Source: Roseateles_B flavus (GTDB lineage Bacteria > Pseudomonadota > Gammaproteobacteria > Burkholderiales > Burkholderiaceae_C). Taken from it: a DNA stretch of 63,187 nt. Positions 26,255 to 35,252 of this stretch are shown in pieces (position 1 is the first letter of the stretch; every line of letters starts with the position of its first letter). A program made the translations under genes and the position numbers. The notes beneath the pieces are model-generated. The model made no database searches. It was not told where the DNA came from and saw only the letters and a list, made by a program, of their open reading frames with translations. The DNA lies in assembly GCF_039872765.1 (NCBI RefSeq), contig NZ_JBDPZC010000018.1, positions 1 through 63,187 of the forward strand. Direction: 5' to 3'.

Positions 26255-28513
26255 ATGCTGCGTTTCCGTTTCCCCATCGTCATCATTGACGAGGACTACC
26301 GCTCCGAGAACACCTCGGGTCTGGGCATCCGTGCCCTCGCCGACGCCATCCAGAAGGAAGGCTTCGAGGTGCTGGGCGTGACCAGCTACGGCGACTTGTC
26401 GCAGTTCGCCCAGCAGCAGAGCCGGGCCAGCGCCTTCATCCTGTCCATCGATGACGAGGAGTTCACTCCCGGCCCCGAGCTGGATCCGGCGGTGCTGAAC
26501 CTGCGCAAGTTCATCGAGGAGATCCGCTTCAAGAATGCGGACATTCCCATCTACGTCTACGGCGAGACTCGCACCTCGCAGCACTTGCCCAACGACGTGC
26601 TGCGCGAGCTGCATGGCTTCATTCACATGTTCGAGGACACGCCGGAGTTCGTGGCCCGCCACATCATCCGCGAGGCCAAGAGCTATCTGGACGGCCTGGC
26701 GCCCCCCTTCTTCAAGGCGCTGATGGACTATGCCCAGGACGGCTCCTACTCCTGGCACTGCCCCGGCCACTCGGGTGGCGTGGCCTTCCTGAAGAGCCCG
26801 GTGGGCCAGATGTTCCACCAGTTCTTCGGCGAGAACATGCTGCGCGCCGACGTCTGCAATGCCGTGGAGGAGCTGGGCCAGCTGCTGGATCACACGGGCC
26901 CGGTGGCGGAGTCGGAGAAGAACGCCGCGCGCATCTTCAATGCCGACCACTGCTTCTTCGTCACCAACGGCACGTCCACGTCCAACAAGATGGTGTGGCA
27001 CCACACGGTGGCCCCGGGCGACGTGGTGGTGGTGGACCGCAACTGCCACAAGAGCATCCTGCACAGCATCATCATGACCGGCGCGGTGCCGGTCTTCATG
27101 ACGCCCACGCGCAACCACTACGGCATCATCGGCCCCATCCCCGAGAGCGAGTTCGCCCCGGAGAACATCCGCAAGAAGATCGCCAAGAACCCGCTGCTCA
27201 AGGGCGTGGACGCCAAGAAGGTCAAGCCGCGCATCATGACGCTGACCCAGAGCACCTACGACGGCGTGCTCTACAACACCGAGACCATCAAGCAGAAGCT
27301 GGACGGCTGGATCGACACGCTTCACTTCGACGAAGCCTGGCTGCCGCACGCCGCCTTCCACACCTTCTACGGCTCCTACCACGCGATGGGCAAGAACCGC
27401 GCGCGTCCGAAGGAGGCCATGGTCTATGCCACGCAGTCCACGCACAAGCTGCTGGCCGGCATCAGTCAGGCCTCGCAGGTGCTCGTGCAGGACGCGCAGA
27501 ACGTCAAGCTGGACAAGCACCTGTTCAACGAGGCGTACCTGATGCACACCTCGACCAGCCCGCAGTACTCCATCATCGCCAGCTGCGATGTGGCTGCGGC
27601 CATGATGGACGCGCCGGGCGGCCCGGCCCTGGTGGAGGAGAGCATCGCCGAGGCCCTGGACTTCCGCCGCGCCATGCGCAAGGTCGAGGCCGATTACGGC
27701 AAGGACTGGTGGTTCAAGGTCTGGGGGCCGGACAAGCTGGTCGATGAAGGCATCGGCAAGCCCGCGGACTGGATGCTCAAGGCCAACCAGAAGTGGCATG
27801 GATTCGGCAACCTGGCCGCCGGCTTCAACATGCTGGACCCGATCAAGTCCACAGTGATCACGCCGGGGCTGGACATGAGCGGCAAGTTCGCCAAGACCGG
27901 CATCCCCGCCAGCATCGTCACCAAGTTCCTGGCCGAGCATGGCGTGGTGGTGGAGAAGACGGGGCTGTACTCCTTCTTCATCCTGTTCACCATCGGCATC
28001 ACCAAGGGCCGCTGGAACACGCTGCTGACCGCGCTGCAGCAGTTCAAGGACGACTACGACCGCAACGCGCCGCTGTGGCGCATCATGCCGGAGTTCTGTG
28101 CGGCCCAGCCGCGCTACGAGCGCATGGGCCTGCGCGACCTGTGCCAGAGCATCCACGAGGCCTATGCCCAGGGTGACATTGCCCGCCTGACGACGGAGGT
28201 CTACCTCTCGGATCTCGAGCCCGCCATGAAGCCCAGTGATGCCTACGCGCACATCGCGCATCGCCGCACCGAGCGCGTCGAGATCGACAAGCTCGAAGGC
28301 CGCGTCACGACTTCCCTGCTGACGCCTTACCCGCCCGGCATCCCCCTGCTGATCCCGGGCGAGCGCTTCAACAAGAAGATCGTCGAGTACCTCAAGTTCA
28401 CCCGCGAGTTCAACGTCAAGTTCCCCGGCTTCGCGACCGATGTGCACGGCCTGGTGGCGGAGAAGGACGAGAACGGCAAGACGCACTACTACGTCGACTG
28501 CGTCAAGAATTGA
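26255..28513 (+). CDS. Arginine/lysine/ornithine decarboxylase (PLP, group III)
   Basis: 752 residues from ATG 26255, after CGGAGGG; a longer frame reaches upstream but lacks family similarity. An N-terminal response-regulator-like wing (about 1-130), PLP core and C-terminal domain match inducible biosynthetic/degradative amino-acid decarboxylases. PLP lysine K398 lies in QSTHKLLAG, with FDEAWLPHA upstream. WHCPGHSGGVAFLKSPVG is family-typical. It decarboxylates a basic amino acid to a diamine or agmatine, consuming protons. Substrate cannot be assigned by eye. Confidence 0.9.
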   Translation: MLRFRFPIVIIDEDYRSENTSGLGIRALADAIQKEGFEVLGVTSYGDLSQFAQQQSRASAFILSIDDEEFTPGPELDPAVLNLRKFIEEIRFKNADIPIYVYGETRTSQHLPNDVLRELHGFIHMFEDTPEFVARHIIREAKSYLDGLAPPFFKALMDYAQDGSYSWHCPGHSGGVAFLKSPVGQMFHQFFGENMLRADVCNAVEELGQLLDHTGPVAESEKNAARIFNADHCFFVTNGTSTSNKMVWHHTVAPGDVVVVDRNCHKSILHSIIMTGAVPVFMTPTRNHYGIIGPIPESEFAPENIRKKIAKNPLLKGVDAKKVKPRIMTLTQSTYDGVLYNTETIKQKLDGWIDTLHFDEAWLPHAAFHTFYGSYHAMGKNRARPKEAMVYATQSTHKLLAGISQASQVLVQDAQNVKLDKHLFNEAYLMHTSTSPQYSIIASCDVAAAMMDAPGGPALVEESIAEALDFRRAMRKVEADYGKDWWFKVWGPDKLVDEGIGKPADWMLKANQKWHGFGNLAAGFNMLDPIKSTVITPGLDMSGKFAKTGIPASIVTKFLAEHGVVVEKTGLYSFFILFTIGITKGRWNTLLTALQQFKDDYDRNAPLWRIMPEFCAAQPRYERMGLRDLCQSIHEAYAQGDIARLTTEVYLSDLEPAMKPSDAYAHIAHRRTERVEIDKLEGRVTTSLLTPYPPGIPLLIPGERFNKKIVEYLKFTREFNVKFPGFATDVHGLVAEKDENGKTHYYVDCVKN

Positions 28514-28600
28514 CTCCCCCCTACCGGCTTCGCCGGCCCCCCAGGGGGGCGAGCTTGAAGGCCCGGCAGAGCCGGATCCCCAAGCTCCGTGCCTGAAAAA

Positions 28601-28628
28601 CAAAACGGGACTCGAGGGTCCCGTTTTG
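28601..28628 (+). terminator. Terminator hairpin 1 after decarboxylase gene
   Basis: An 11-bp stem CAAAACGGGAC (28601-28611) pairs with 28618-28628 around a 6-nt loop, followed by TTTTG. The A-rich left and T-rich right flanks make it bidirectional. A near copy lies at 28721-28751. Confidence 0.8.
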
Positions 28629-28720
28629 TTTTGTCGACATGAAACTCGCTGCCCTAAAAGGACGGCCGCTGACCGCTATCGAGCCGCCGCATTTGCGGGC
28701 AAAGCGTGTGCCTTGAAAAA

Positions 28721-28751
28721 CAAAACGGGACCCGAAGCAGGTCCCGTTTTG
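28721..28751 (-). terminator. Terminator hairpin 2, near-duplicate, facing fabI
   Basis: The same 11-bp stem as the first hairpin (28721-28731 with 28741-28751), here with a 9-nt loop, lies 25 nt beyond the fabI stop. It probably ends the fabI transcript, while copy 1 ends the decarboxylase transcript. Confidence 0.78.
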
Positions 28752-28776
28752 TTCCTCAGCGAAGGCGGTAGGGGGG

Positions 28777-29556
28777 TTACTCCCCGCTGAGGGCCACGTG
28801 GCTGAAGCCGCCGTCGACGTAGATCACTTCCGAGCTGATGCCGCCCGAGAGGTCGGAGAAGAGGAAGGCGGCGGTGTTGCCCACATCCTCGATGGTCACA
28901 TTGCGGCGGATGGGCGTGGTGGCGGCGAACTGGGTCAGCAGCTTGCCGAAATCCTTGATGCCCGAGGCGGCCAGGGTCTTGATGGGGCCGGCGGAGATGC
29001 CGTTGACGCGGATGTTGCGCTCGCCCAGGGCATAGGCCAGGTAGCGCACGCTGGACTCCAGCGAAGCCTTGGCCAGGCCCATGGTGTTGTAGTTCGGCAC
29101 GTAGCGGTCTGCACCCAGGTAGGACAGGGTCAGCAGCGAGGCGCCCGAACGCAGGCGCGGCGCGGCGGCCTTGGCCATGGCCGGGAAGCTGTAGGCCGAG
29201 ATGTCGTGGGCGATGCGGAAATTCTCGCGGGTCAGGCCGTCCAGGAAATTGCCGGCAATGGCCTCGCGGGGGGCGAAACCGATGGAATGCACGAAGCCGT
29301 CAAACTCGGGCCAGACCTCGCCCAGCTGGGCGAAAAGGCTGTCGATCTGCTCGTCGCTGGAGACGTCGCATTCGAAGACCAGCTTGGAGTCGAATTCGGC
29401 GGCGAATTCGGTGATGCGGTCCTTGAAGCGCTCGCCCACGTAGCTGAAGGCCAGCTCGGCGCCTTCGCGGTGGCAGGCCTTGGCAATGCCATAGGCAATC
29501 GACCGGTTCGAAAGGACGCCCGTGATCAGCAGGCGCTTGCCGGCGAGAAATCCCAT
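28777..29556 (-). CDS. fabI: Enoyl-[acyl-carrier-protein] reductase (NADH)
   Basis: 259 residues, full length. It catalyses the last step of each fatty-acid elongation cycle. The nucleotide-binding motif is TGVLSNRSIAYGIA. The active site has Y146 (SYLGADRYVPNY), Y156 and K163 in Y-x6-K spacing, as in Escherichia coli FabI. The C-terminal SSEVIYVDGGFSHVAL is typical. It is monocistronic, with a terminator hairpin directly downstream. Confidence 0.96.
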   Translation of the reverse strand: MGFLAGKRLLITGVLSNRSIAYGIAKACHREGAELAFSYVGERFKDRITEFAAEFDSKLVFECDVSSDEQIDSLFAQLGEVWPEFDGFVHSIGFAPREAIAGNFLDGLTRENFRIAHDISAYSFPAMAKAAAPRLRSGASLLTLSYLGADRYVPNYNTMGLAKASLESSVRYLAYALGERNIRVNGISAGPIKTLAASGIKDFGKLLTQFAATTPIRRNVTIEDVGNTAAFLFSDLSGGISSEVIYVDGGFSHVALSGE

Positions 29557-29630
29557 GTCTGCTCCTTGGTATCAATGTTCAAATCAGCGCGGGATTCTCG
29601 CACGGCCTCGTTTCAGGGCAAGCCGGGTTC

Positions 29631-29659
29631 TTGCGGGCATGGTGCTTGCATAGTACAAT
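29631..29659 (+). promoter_or_regulatory. Sigma-70-type promoter upstream of candidate sRNA/rimP operon
   Basis: TTGCGG at 29631-29636 and TACAAT at 29654-29659 are separated by exactly 17 bp. Transcription should start near 29666 on the plus strand. It is divergent from fabI and about 400 bp before rimP. Confidence 0.65.
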
Positions 29660-29665
29660 CCTGGC

Positions 29666-29839
29666 TTCGCTGAATAAGTGAAGCGCCTGTTGGTTTGATT
29701 GGCGGCGGTGCCGGTTGGTTCAAGGCACAGCGCGAGAAGCTTCAGGCGACATGCACCCAGGTGCATGTCTGGCAGAGGGTGCTTTCATGAACTTGAATGG
29801 CACTCAGATGTGGGCGGATTTTTCCAGCCCATTTTTTTT
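29666..29839 (+). ncRNA. Candidate small RNA or attenuated leader before rimP
   Basis: The segment runs from the predicted promoter start to a terminator-like hairpin: TGGGC at 29811-29815 pairs with GCCCA at 29827-29831, followed by eight T. It contains no open frame with a ribosome site. It does contain hairpins, including a perfect 9-bp stem with a 2-nt loop at 29749-29768 and GCTTC/GAAGC near 29664-29684. I do not recognise it as 6S, tmRNA, SRP or RNase P RNA. It may be a roughly 170-nt sRNA or a terminating leader controlling rimP-nusA-infB. The remaining 29840-30065 holds no gene that I see. Confidence 0.45.
29811..29839 (+). terminator. Rho-independent terminator candidate before rimP
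   Basis: A short GC stem (29811-29815 with 29827-29831), extended by GGA/TCC with one bulge, is followed by an eight-T run at 29832-29839. The stem is modest but the T-tract is strong. Confidence 0.55.
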
Positions 29840-30065
29840 GCTTGATCTGGCGATGGAACTTTTGTTCTGAAGTTTTCTGTTTGATGGGTGACCTGAGTCC
29901 TTGAGGCGCGGGTCATCGGTCGAGCGACCGCTTGAGTGCTCTGCGGTGCGGGAGTCCGCGCTGGCCCGGCGAAAGCCGAGTCAACGTGCCCGTGCGGCAG
30001 AGCTTCAGGCGCTTTTTGACTGCTGTTTTTTGCTCCTCGAGAGACTAGAAGCCCACACCGAACGC

Positions 30066-30695
30066 ATGACGAATTGGCAAGCTGCTGTAGAGAAAACCGT
30101 GACCGGTCTGGGTTACGAGCTGGTGGACTGCGAGCGCAGTGCCGGCGGTTTGCTGCGCGTCTACATCGACAAGCTGCCTGAGCAGGCGCTGGCCGGTGAG
30201 GTGATCACGGTGGACGACTGCGAGCGCGTGACGCGCCAGCTGCAGTACGTGCTGGAGGTGGAAGGTGCAGATTACGCCCGGCTCGAGGTGTCCTCGCCGG
30301 GGGTGGATCGTCCGCTCAACAAGCTGGCTGATTACCAGCGCTTTGCCGGCCACGAGGTCGAGATCACCCTGCGTGAGGCCTTCCAGGGCCGCAAGAAGTA
30401 CCGCGGTGTCCTGTCTGCCGAGGGCGAGGGCTGGCGCGTGGTCTTCAATGACGGCAAGGGCGATCAGGCCCTGGACTTCGCGCTGGACGAGGTCCGCAGC
30501 GCCAAGCTGGTGCCGGAAATCACTTTCAAGGGGCGCAATGCCGCCCCCAAGGGCGCTGCCACTCCCGGGCAGGCCGCAGCAATGAAGGCCAAGGCCGCGA
30601 AACCTGCGAAGAAGAAGCAGAGCAACGCCAAGGCCCGGCAGTCTGTCGAGACTGCCGATCAGGATGACAAGGTTGACGGAGGTCTCGATCAATGA
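30066..30695 (+). CDS. rimP: Ribosome maturation factor RimP
   Basis: 209 residues from ATG 30066. Conserved RimP features are VEKTVTGLGYELVDCERSAGGLLRVYID, ITVDDCERVTRQLQYVLEVE and LEVSSPGVDRPLNKLADYQRFAGHEVEI. It helps assemble the 30S subunit. A Lys/Ala-rich tail beyond residue 160 is longer than in Escherichia coli. A longer in-frame extension upstream is unlikely. The stop overlaps the nusA start (ATGA), the usual coupling in this operon. Confidence 0.95.
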   Translation: MTNWQAAVEKTVTGLGYELVDCERSAGGLLRVYIDKLPEQALAGEVITVDDCERVTRQLQYVLEVEGADYARLEVSSPGVDRPLNKLADYQRFAGHEVEITLREAFQGRKKYRGVLSAEGEGWRVVFNDGKGDQALDFALDEVRSAKLVPEITFKGRNAAPKGAATPGQAAAMKAKAAKPAKKKQSNAKARQSVETADQDDKVDGGLDQ

Positions 30696-32170
30696 ACCGC
30701 GAACTGTTGATGCTGGTGGACGCCATTTCCCGCGAGAAGAGCGTGGAGCGTGATGTGGTGTTTGGTGCCGTGGAAGCGGCCCTGGCTTCGGCCACCAAGA
30801 AGTTGTATGGCGGTGAGGTCGACATCCGTGTGGCCATCGACCGTGACTCCGGCGAGTACGAGACCTTCCGCCGCTGGCACGTCGTGCCCAACGAGGCCGG
30901 CCTGCAGAACGCCGACGCCGAGATCCTGCTCTTCGAAGCCCAGGAGCAGATCCCCGACATCGAGATTGATGACCACATCGAAGAGCCCGTCGAATCCGTG
31001 CCCATCGGCCGTATCGGCGCGCAGGCCGCCAAGCAGGTCATCCTGCAGAAGATCCGTGACGCCGAGCGCGAGCAGCTGCTGAACGACTTCCTCTCGCGCG
31101 GCGAGAAGATCTTCATCGGCACTGTCAAGCGCCTGGACAAGGGCGACATCATTGCCGAGTCTGGCCGCGTGGAAGCGCGCCTGCGCCGCAACGAGATGAT
31201 CCCCAAGGAAAACCTGCGCACCGGTGACCGCGTGCGTGCCGTGATCCTCGGCGTGGACCCCACCCAGCGTGGCCCGCAGATCATGCTCTCGCGCTCCAGC
31301 CCCGAATTCATGAAGGAGCTGTTCGCCCAGGAAGTGCCCGAGATCGAGCAGGGCCTGCTGGAGATCAAGAGCTGCGCCCGTGACTCCGGCTCGCGCGCCA
31401 AGATCGCCGTGCTGTCGCACGACAAGCGCGTCGACCCCATCGGCACCTGCGTGGGAGTGCGCGGTTCGCGCGTCAACGGCGTGACCAATGAGCTGGCCGG
31501 CGAGCGCGTGGACATCGTGCTGTGGTCGGAAGACCCTGCCCAGTTCGTGATCGGCGCCCTGGCGCCGGCCAACGTCCAGTCCATCGTGGTGGACGAGGAG
31601 CGCCACGCCATGGATGTGGTCGTGGACGAAGAGAATCTGGCCATCGCGATCGGTCGCGGTGGTCAGAACGTGCGCCTGGCCTCTGAGCTGACGGGCTGGC
31701 GCATCAACATCATGACGGCCGAGGAATCGGCCGCCAAGCAAGCTCAGGAGTCGGAATCGGTCCGCAAGCTCTTCGTCGACAAGCTCGATGTGGACGAGGA
31801 AGTGGCCGATATCCTGATCGCCGAAGGGTTCACCAGCCTGGAAGAAGTGGCCTATGTGCCCATGCAGGAAATGCTGGAAGTCGAGGCCTTCGACGAGGAC
31901 ACAGTCAACGAGTTGCGCGCCCGTGCCAAGGATGCGCTGCTGACCATGGAAATTGCCCGCGAGGAAAAGGTCGAGGAAGTGTCCCAAGACCTGCGCGATC
32001 TGGAGGGCGTGACGCCCGACCTGATCGCCAAGCTCGCCGACGGTGACATCCATACCCGCGACGACCTGGCCGACCTGGCCGTCGATGAACTCGTTGAACT
32101 GGCCGGCATGGACGAGGCTCAGGCCCGCGCCATGATCATGAAGGCCCGCGAACACTGGTTCAACGCCTGA
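30692..32170 (+). CDS. nusA: Transcription termination/antitermination factor NusA
   Basis: 492 residues. The N-terminal RNA-polymerase-binding domain (MNRELLMLVDAISREKSVERDVVFGAVEAALASATKK) is followed by an S1 domain (about 135-200), then two KH domains (SRVEAR..., DPIGTCVGVRGSRVNGVTNEL; AIGRGGQNVRLASELTGW). Two C-terminal acidic helix-hairpin-helix repeats follow (about 360-490), as in proteobacterial NusA that contacts the polymerase alpha subunit. It is coupled to rimP and lies 50 bp ahead of infB. Confidence 0.97.
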   Translation: MNRELLMLVDAISREKSVERDVVFGAVEAALASATKKLYGGEVDIRVAIDRDSGEYETFRRWHVVPNEAGLQNADAEILLFEAQEQIPDIEIDDHIEEPVESVPIGRIGAQAAKQVILQKIRDAEREQLLNDFLSRGEKIFIGTVKRLDKGDIIAESGRVEARLRRNEMIPKENLRTGDRVRAVILGVDPTQRGPQIMLSRSSPEFMKELFAQEVPEIEQGLLEIKSCARDSGSRAKIAVLSHDKRVDPIGTCVGVRGSRVNGVTNELAGERVDIVLWSEDPAQFVIGALAPANVQSIVVDEERHAMDVVVDEENLAIAIGRGGQNVRLASELTGWRINIMTAEESAAKQAQESESVRKLFVDKLDVDEEVADILIAEGFTSLEEVAYVPMQEMLEVEAFDEDTVNELRARAKDALLTMEIAREEKVEEVSQDLRDLEGVTPDLIAKLADGDIHTRDDLADLAVDELVELAGMDEAQARAMIMKAREHWFNA

Positions 32171-32220
32171 TCCGCAGGCACGCAACCATTCGCACCCAGA
32201 TTACCCAGAAGGATCCCCAC

Positions 32221-35178
32221 ATGGCTGTGACCACCGTCGCCCAGTTTGCTGCAGAGCTGAACAGGCCTGCCAGCACGCTGCTTGAGCAGCTTCAGGCTGC
32301 CGGCGTCAAGAAGGCGTCTGCCGAAGATGCGCTCAACGAAGCCGACAAGGAGCGTCTGCTGGACTACCTGCGCACCGCGCATGGCACCAGCAGCGCCGAA
32401 CGCAAGAAGATCACGCTGACCCGCAAGTCGACCAGCGAGATCAAGCAGGCCGATGCCAGCGGCAAGGCCCGCACCATCCAGGTCGAAGTGCGCAAGAAGC
32501 GCGTGTTCGTCAAGCGTGACGATGCTTCCGGCGTGGACGAATCCAATCTGCAGGCCGAGCAGGAAGCCGAGCTGCAGCGCCGCGAGGAAGAAGCCCGCGC
32601 CCAGGCCGACGCCCTGCGCAAGCAGGAAGAGGAGCTGGCGACCCGCATGCGCGAGCGTGAGGAAGCCGAGCGCCGTGCCCGCGAAGCAGAGGAACAGCGC
32701 CGCCGCGACGAGGAAGCTCGCATGGCCGCCGAAGCCGAAGCCAAGGCCGCTGCCGAAGCCGCCGCCAAGGCCGCCGCCGAAGCCGCCGCCAAGGCCGCCG
32801 CCGAAGCCGCCTCCAAGGCCGCCGCCGAAGGCAAGCCCGCGCCCGCACCCGCTGCGCCGGCTCCCGCGCCCGTGGCCGCCCCGGCGCCTGCGCCCGTGGC
32901 CGCCGCCGCCGCACCGGCCGAACCGCCCAAGCCCCAGCTGCGCGTCGTCAAGGCCGGTGACAGTGCCGCCGACGAAAAGCAGCGCCAGGCCGACCTGGAA
33001 CGCCGCCGCAAGGCCGCCGAGGCCGAGGCCGCCGCCATCCGCGCGATGATGAACGCACCCAAGAAGGTGCTGGTCGCGAAGAAGGAAGAGCCCAAGCCCG
33101 CCGAGCCTGCCAAGGAAATCAAGGGCACCATCCACAAGAAGCCGGGCGCTCCGGGCGCTGCCACGCCTGCCACGGCCAATGCCGGTGCCGGCGCCAAGCC
33201 GGGTGACAAGAAGTCCGTCAAGAGCGAGAAGCTCTCGTCGAGCTGGGCCGATGACGCCGCCAAGAAGCGCGGCCTCAAGACCCGTGGCGACACCGCTCCC
33301 GCAGGTGCGGCTCGCAGCACGCCGGGCTGGCGCGCGCCCAAGGGTGGCGCAGGCCGTCGTGGCGACCGCAATGACCGCGGTGGCAACAGCAACTACGCCG
33401 CCCCGACGGAACCGGTGATCCAGGAAGTGCACGTGCCCGAGACCATCTCGGTCGCGGACCTGGCCCACAAGATGTCCATCAAGGCGTCCGAGGTCATCAA
33501 GAAGCTGATGCTGCTGGGCCAGATGGTCACCATCAACCAGCAGCTGGACCAGGAAACGGCCATGATCGTGGTCGAGGAAATGGGCCACAAGGCGTTCGCC
33601 GCCAAGCTGGACGATCCGGATGCCTTCCTGGAAGAAGAGGGCGCCGACGCCGACAAGGAACACGAGCTGCTGCCGCGCGCACCGGTCGTGACCGTCATGG
33701 GCCACGTCGACCACGGCAAGACCTCGCTACTGGACTACATCCGCCGTGCCCGCGTCGCGGCTGGCGAAGCTGGCGGCATCACGCAGCACATCGGCGCTTA
33801 CCACGTCGACACGCCGCGCGGCATGATCAGCTTCCTGGACACCCCGGGTCACGAGGCCTTCACGGCCATGCGTGCCCGCGGTGCCAAGGCCACTGACATC
33901 GTCATCCTGGTCGTTGCGGCCGATGACGGCGTCATGCCCCAGACCAAGGAAGCCATCCACCATGCCAAGGCGGCTGGCGTGCCCCTGGTCGTGGCGATCA
34001 ACAAGATCGACAAGCCCGGCGCCAACCTGGATCGCGTGAAGAGCGAACTGGTGGCCGAGGAAGTCGTGCCGGAAGAATTCGGCGGCGATTCGCCCTTCGT
34101 GCCCGTGTCCGCCAAGACCGGTGAAGGCATCGACAGCCTGCTAGAGCAAGTCCTGCTGCAGGCCGAAGTGCTGGAGCTCAAGGCCCCGGTGGCCTCCATG
34201 GCCAAGGGCCTGGTCATCGAAGCCAAGCTGGACAAGGGCCGCGGCCCCGTGGCCACGGTGCTGGTGCAGAGCGGTACGCTCAAGCGCGGCGACGTGGTGC
34301 TGGCCGGCTCGACCTACGGCCGCGTGCGCGCCATGCTGGACGAGGACGGCAAGCCTTGCCAGGAAGCCGGTCCTTCCATCCCGGTGGAAATTCAGGGCCT
34401 GACCGAAGTGCCGCAGGCCGGTGACGAGTTCATGGTGCTGGGCGACGAGCGCCGCGCCCGTGAGGTGGCCACCTTCCGCCAGGGCAAGTACCGCGACGTC
34501 AAGCTGGCCAAGCAGCAGGCCGCCAAGCTGGAGAACATGTTCTCCGACATGGCCGCCGGCGATGTCCAGACCCTGCCGCTGATCATCAAGGCCGACGTGC
34601 AAGGCTCGCAGGAAGCCCTGGCCGCTTCTCTGCTCAAGCTCTCGACCGACGAGGTCAAGGTGCAGATCGTGCACGCCGCCGTGGGTGGCATCAGCGAGTC
34701 CGACGTCAACCTGGCGATCGCCTCCAAGGCCATCATCATCGGCTTCAACACCCGTGCTGACGCGGGTGCCCGCAAGCTGGCCGAGCACAACGGCGTGGAC
34801 CTGCGCTACTACAACATCATCTACGACGCCGTGGATGAGGTGAAGGCAGCGATGGGCGGCATGCTGGCGCCGGAGCAGAAGGAAGAAGCGCTGGGCACGG
34901 CCGAGATCCGCGTGGTCTTCGTGGCCTCCAAGATCGGTACGGTGGCCGGCTCCATGGTCACCTCCGGCCTGGTGCGCCGCAACGCCAAGTTCCGCCTGCT
35001 GCGCGACAACATCGTCATCTACACGGGCGAGGTCGAATCCGTCCGCCGCGAGAAGGACGACGTCAAGGAAGTCAAGGAAGGCTTCGAGTGCGGTATCAAG
35101 CTCAAGAACTACAACGACATCGCCGAGGGCGACCAGCTCGAGTTCTTTGAAATCAAGGAAGTGGCGCGTACGCTGTAA
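32221..35178 (+). CDS. infB: Translation initiation factor IF-2
   Basis: 985 residues, long even for the family. The IF2 N-terminal domain (TVAQFAAELNRPASTLLEQLQAAGVKK) is followed by a charged coiled coil (about 110-180) and an Ala/Glu/Lys repeat linker, then an Ala/Pro stretch. A second IF2-N domain (PETISVADLAHKMSIKASEVIKKL) precedes the GTPase G1 loop GHVDHGKT at 494-501 and the DTPGHEAF and NKIDKPGA motifs. The C-terminal domains bind initiator tRNA. The ribosome site is AGAAGGA. Confidence 0.97.
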   Translation: MAVTTVAQFAAELNRPASTLLEQLQAAGVKKASAEDALNEADKERLLDYLRTAHGTSSAERKKITLTRKSTSEIKQADASGKARTIQVEVRKKRVFVKRDDASGVDESNLQAEQEAELQRREEEARAQADALRKQEEELATRMREREEAERRAREAEEQRRRDEEARMAAEAEAKAAAEAAAKAAAEAAAKAAAEAASKAAAEGKPAPAPAAPAPAPVAAPAPAPVAAAAAPAEPPKPQLRVVKAGDSAADEKQRQADLERRRKAAEAEAAAIRAMMNAPKKVLVAKKEEPKPAEPAKEIKGTIHKKPGAPGAATPATANAGAGAKPGDKKSVKSEKLSSSWADDAAKKRGLKTRGDTAPAGAARSTPGWRAPKGGAGRRGDRNDRGGNSNYAAPTEPVIQEVHVPETISVADLAHKMSIKASEVIKKLMLLGQMVTINQQLDQETAMIVVEEMGHKAFAAKLDDPDAFLEEEGADADKEHELLPRAPVVTVMGHVDHGKTSLLDYIRRARVAAGEAGGITQHIGAYHVDTPRGMISFLDTPGHEAFTAMRARGAKATDIVILVVAADDGVMPQTKEAIHHAKAAGVPLVVAINKIDKPGANLDRVKSELVAEEVVPEEFGGDSPFVPVSAKTGEGIDSLLEQVLLQAEVLELKAPVASMAKGLVIEAKLDKGRGPVATVLVQSGTLKRGDVVLAGSTYGRVRAMLDEDGKPCQEAGPSIPVEIQGLTEVPQAGDEFMVLGDERRAREVATFRQGKYRDVKLAKQQAAKLENMFSDMAAGDVQTLPLIIKADVQGSQEALAASLLKLSTDEVKVQIVHAAVGGISESDVNLAIASKAIIIGFNTRADAGARKLAEHNGVDLRYYNIIYDAVDEVKAAMGGMLAPEQKEEALGTAEIRVVFVASKIGTVAGSMVTSGLVRRNAKFRLLRDNIVIYTGEVESVRREKDDVKEVKEGFECGIKLKNYNDIAEGDQLEFFEIKEVARTL
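32725..32820 (+). repeat. Four tandem 24-bp repeats inside infB
   Basis: Four units of the type GCCGCCGAAGCCGCCGCCAA plus GGCC encode the repeating octapeptide A-A-E-A-(A/E)-A-K-A. Units 2-4 differ by one or two bases, so slippage can change linker length. It lies between the coiled coil and Ala/Pro linker of IF-2. Confidence 0.85.
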
Positions 35179-35200
35179 CAAGGCAAGCGGGCCCCGGCCG

Positions 35201-35234
35201 ACAAACCCCGCCTCAGCAATGCGGCGGGGTTTGT
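35201..35234 (+). terminator. Hairpin between infB and rbfA
   Basis: An 11-bp stem ACAAACCCCGC (35201-35211) pairs with 35224-35234. The T-rich arm is within the stem, and no long T-run follows. It may partly terminate transcription or stabilise the infB mRNA end while rbfA-truB continue in the operon. Confidence 0.5.
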
Positions 35235-35252
35235 GCTTGAAAGGAATCCACC

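Noticed and set aside
26192..28603. Long minus-strand frame over the decarboxylase gene
   Set aside because: A shadow of the high-GC plus-strand gene with low-complexity Ala/Gly/Arg/His/Val composition.
29666..29839. 6S RNA or tRNA at the fabI-rimP gap
   Set aside because: I could not find the 6S central-bubble flanks or any cloverleaf; it is kept only as an unknown transcript candidate.
32725..32820. Regular repeats that might suggest a CRISPR array
   Set aside because: They are four adjacent 24-bp units with no spacers, in frame within infB, encoding its Ala/Glu/Lys linker. No CRISPR array or cas gene is present in the window.
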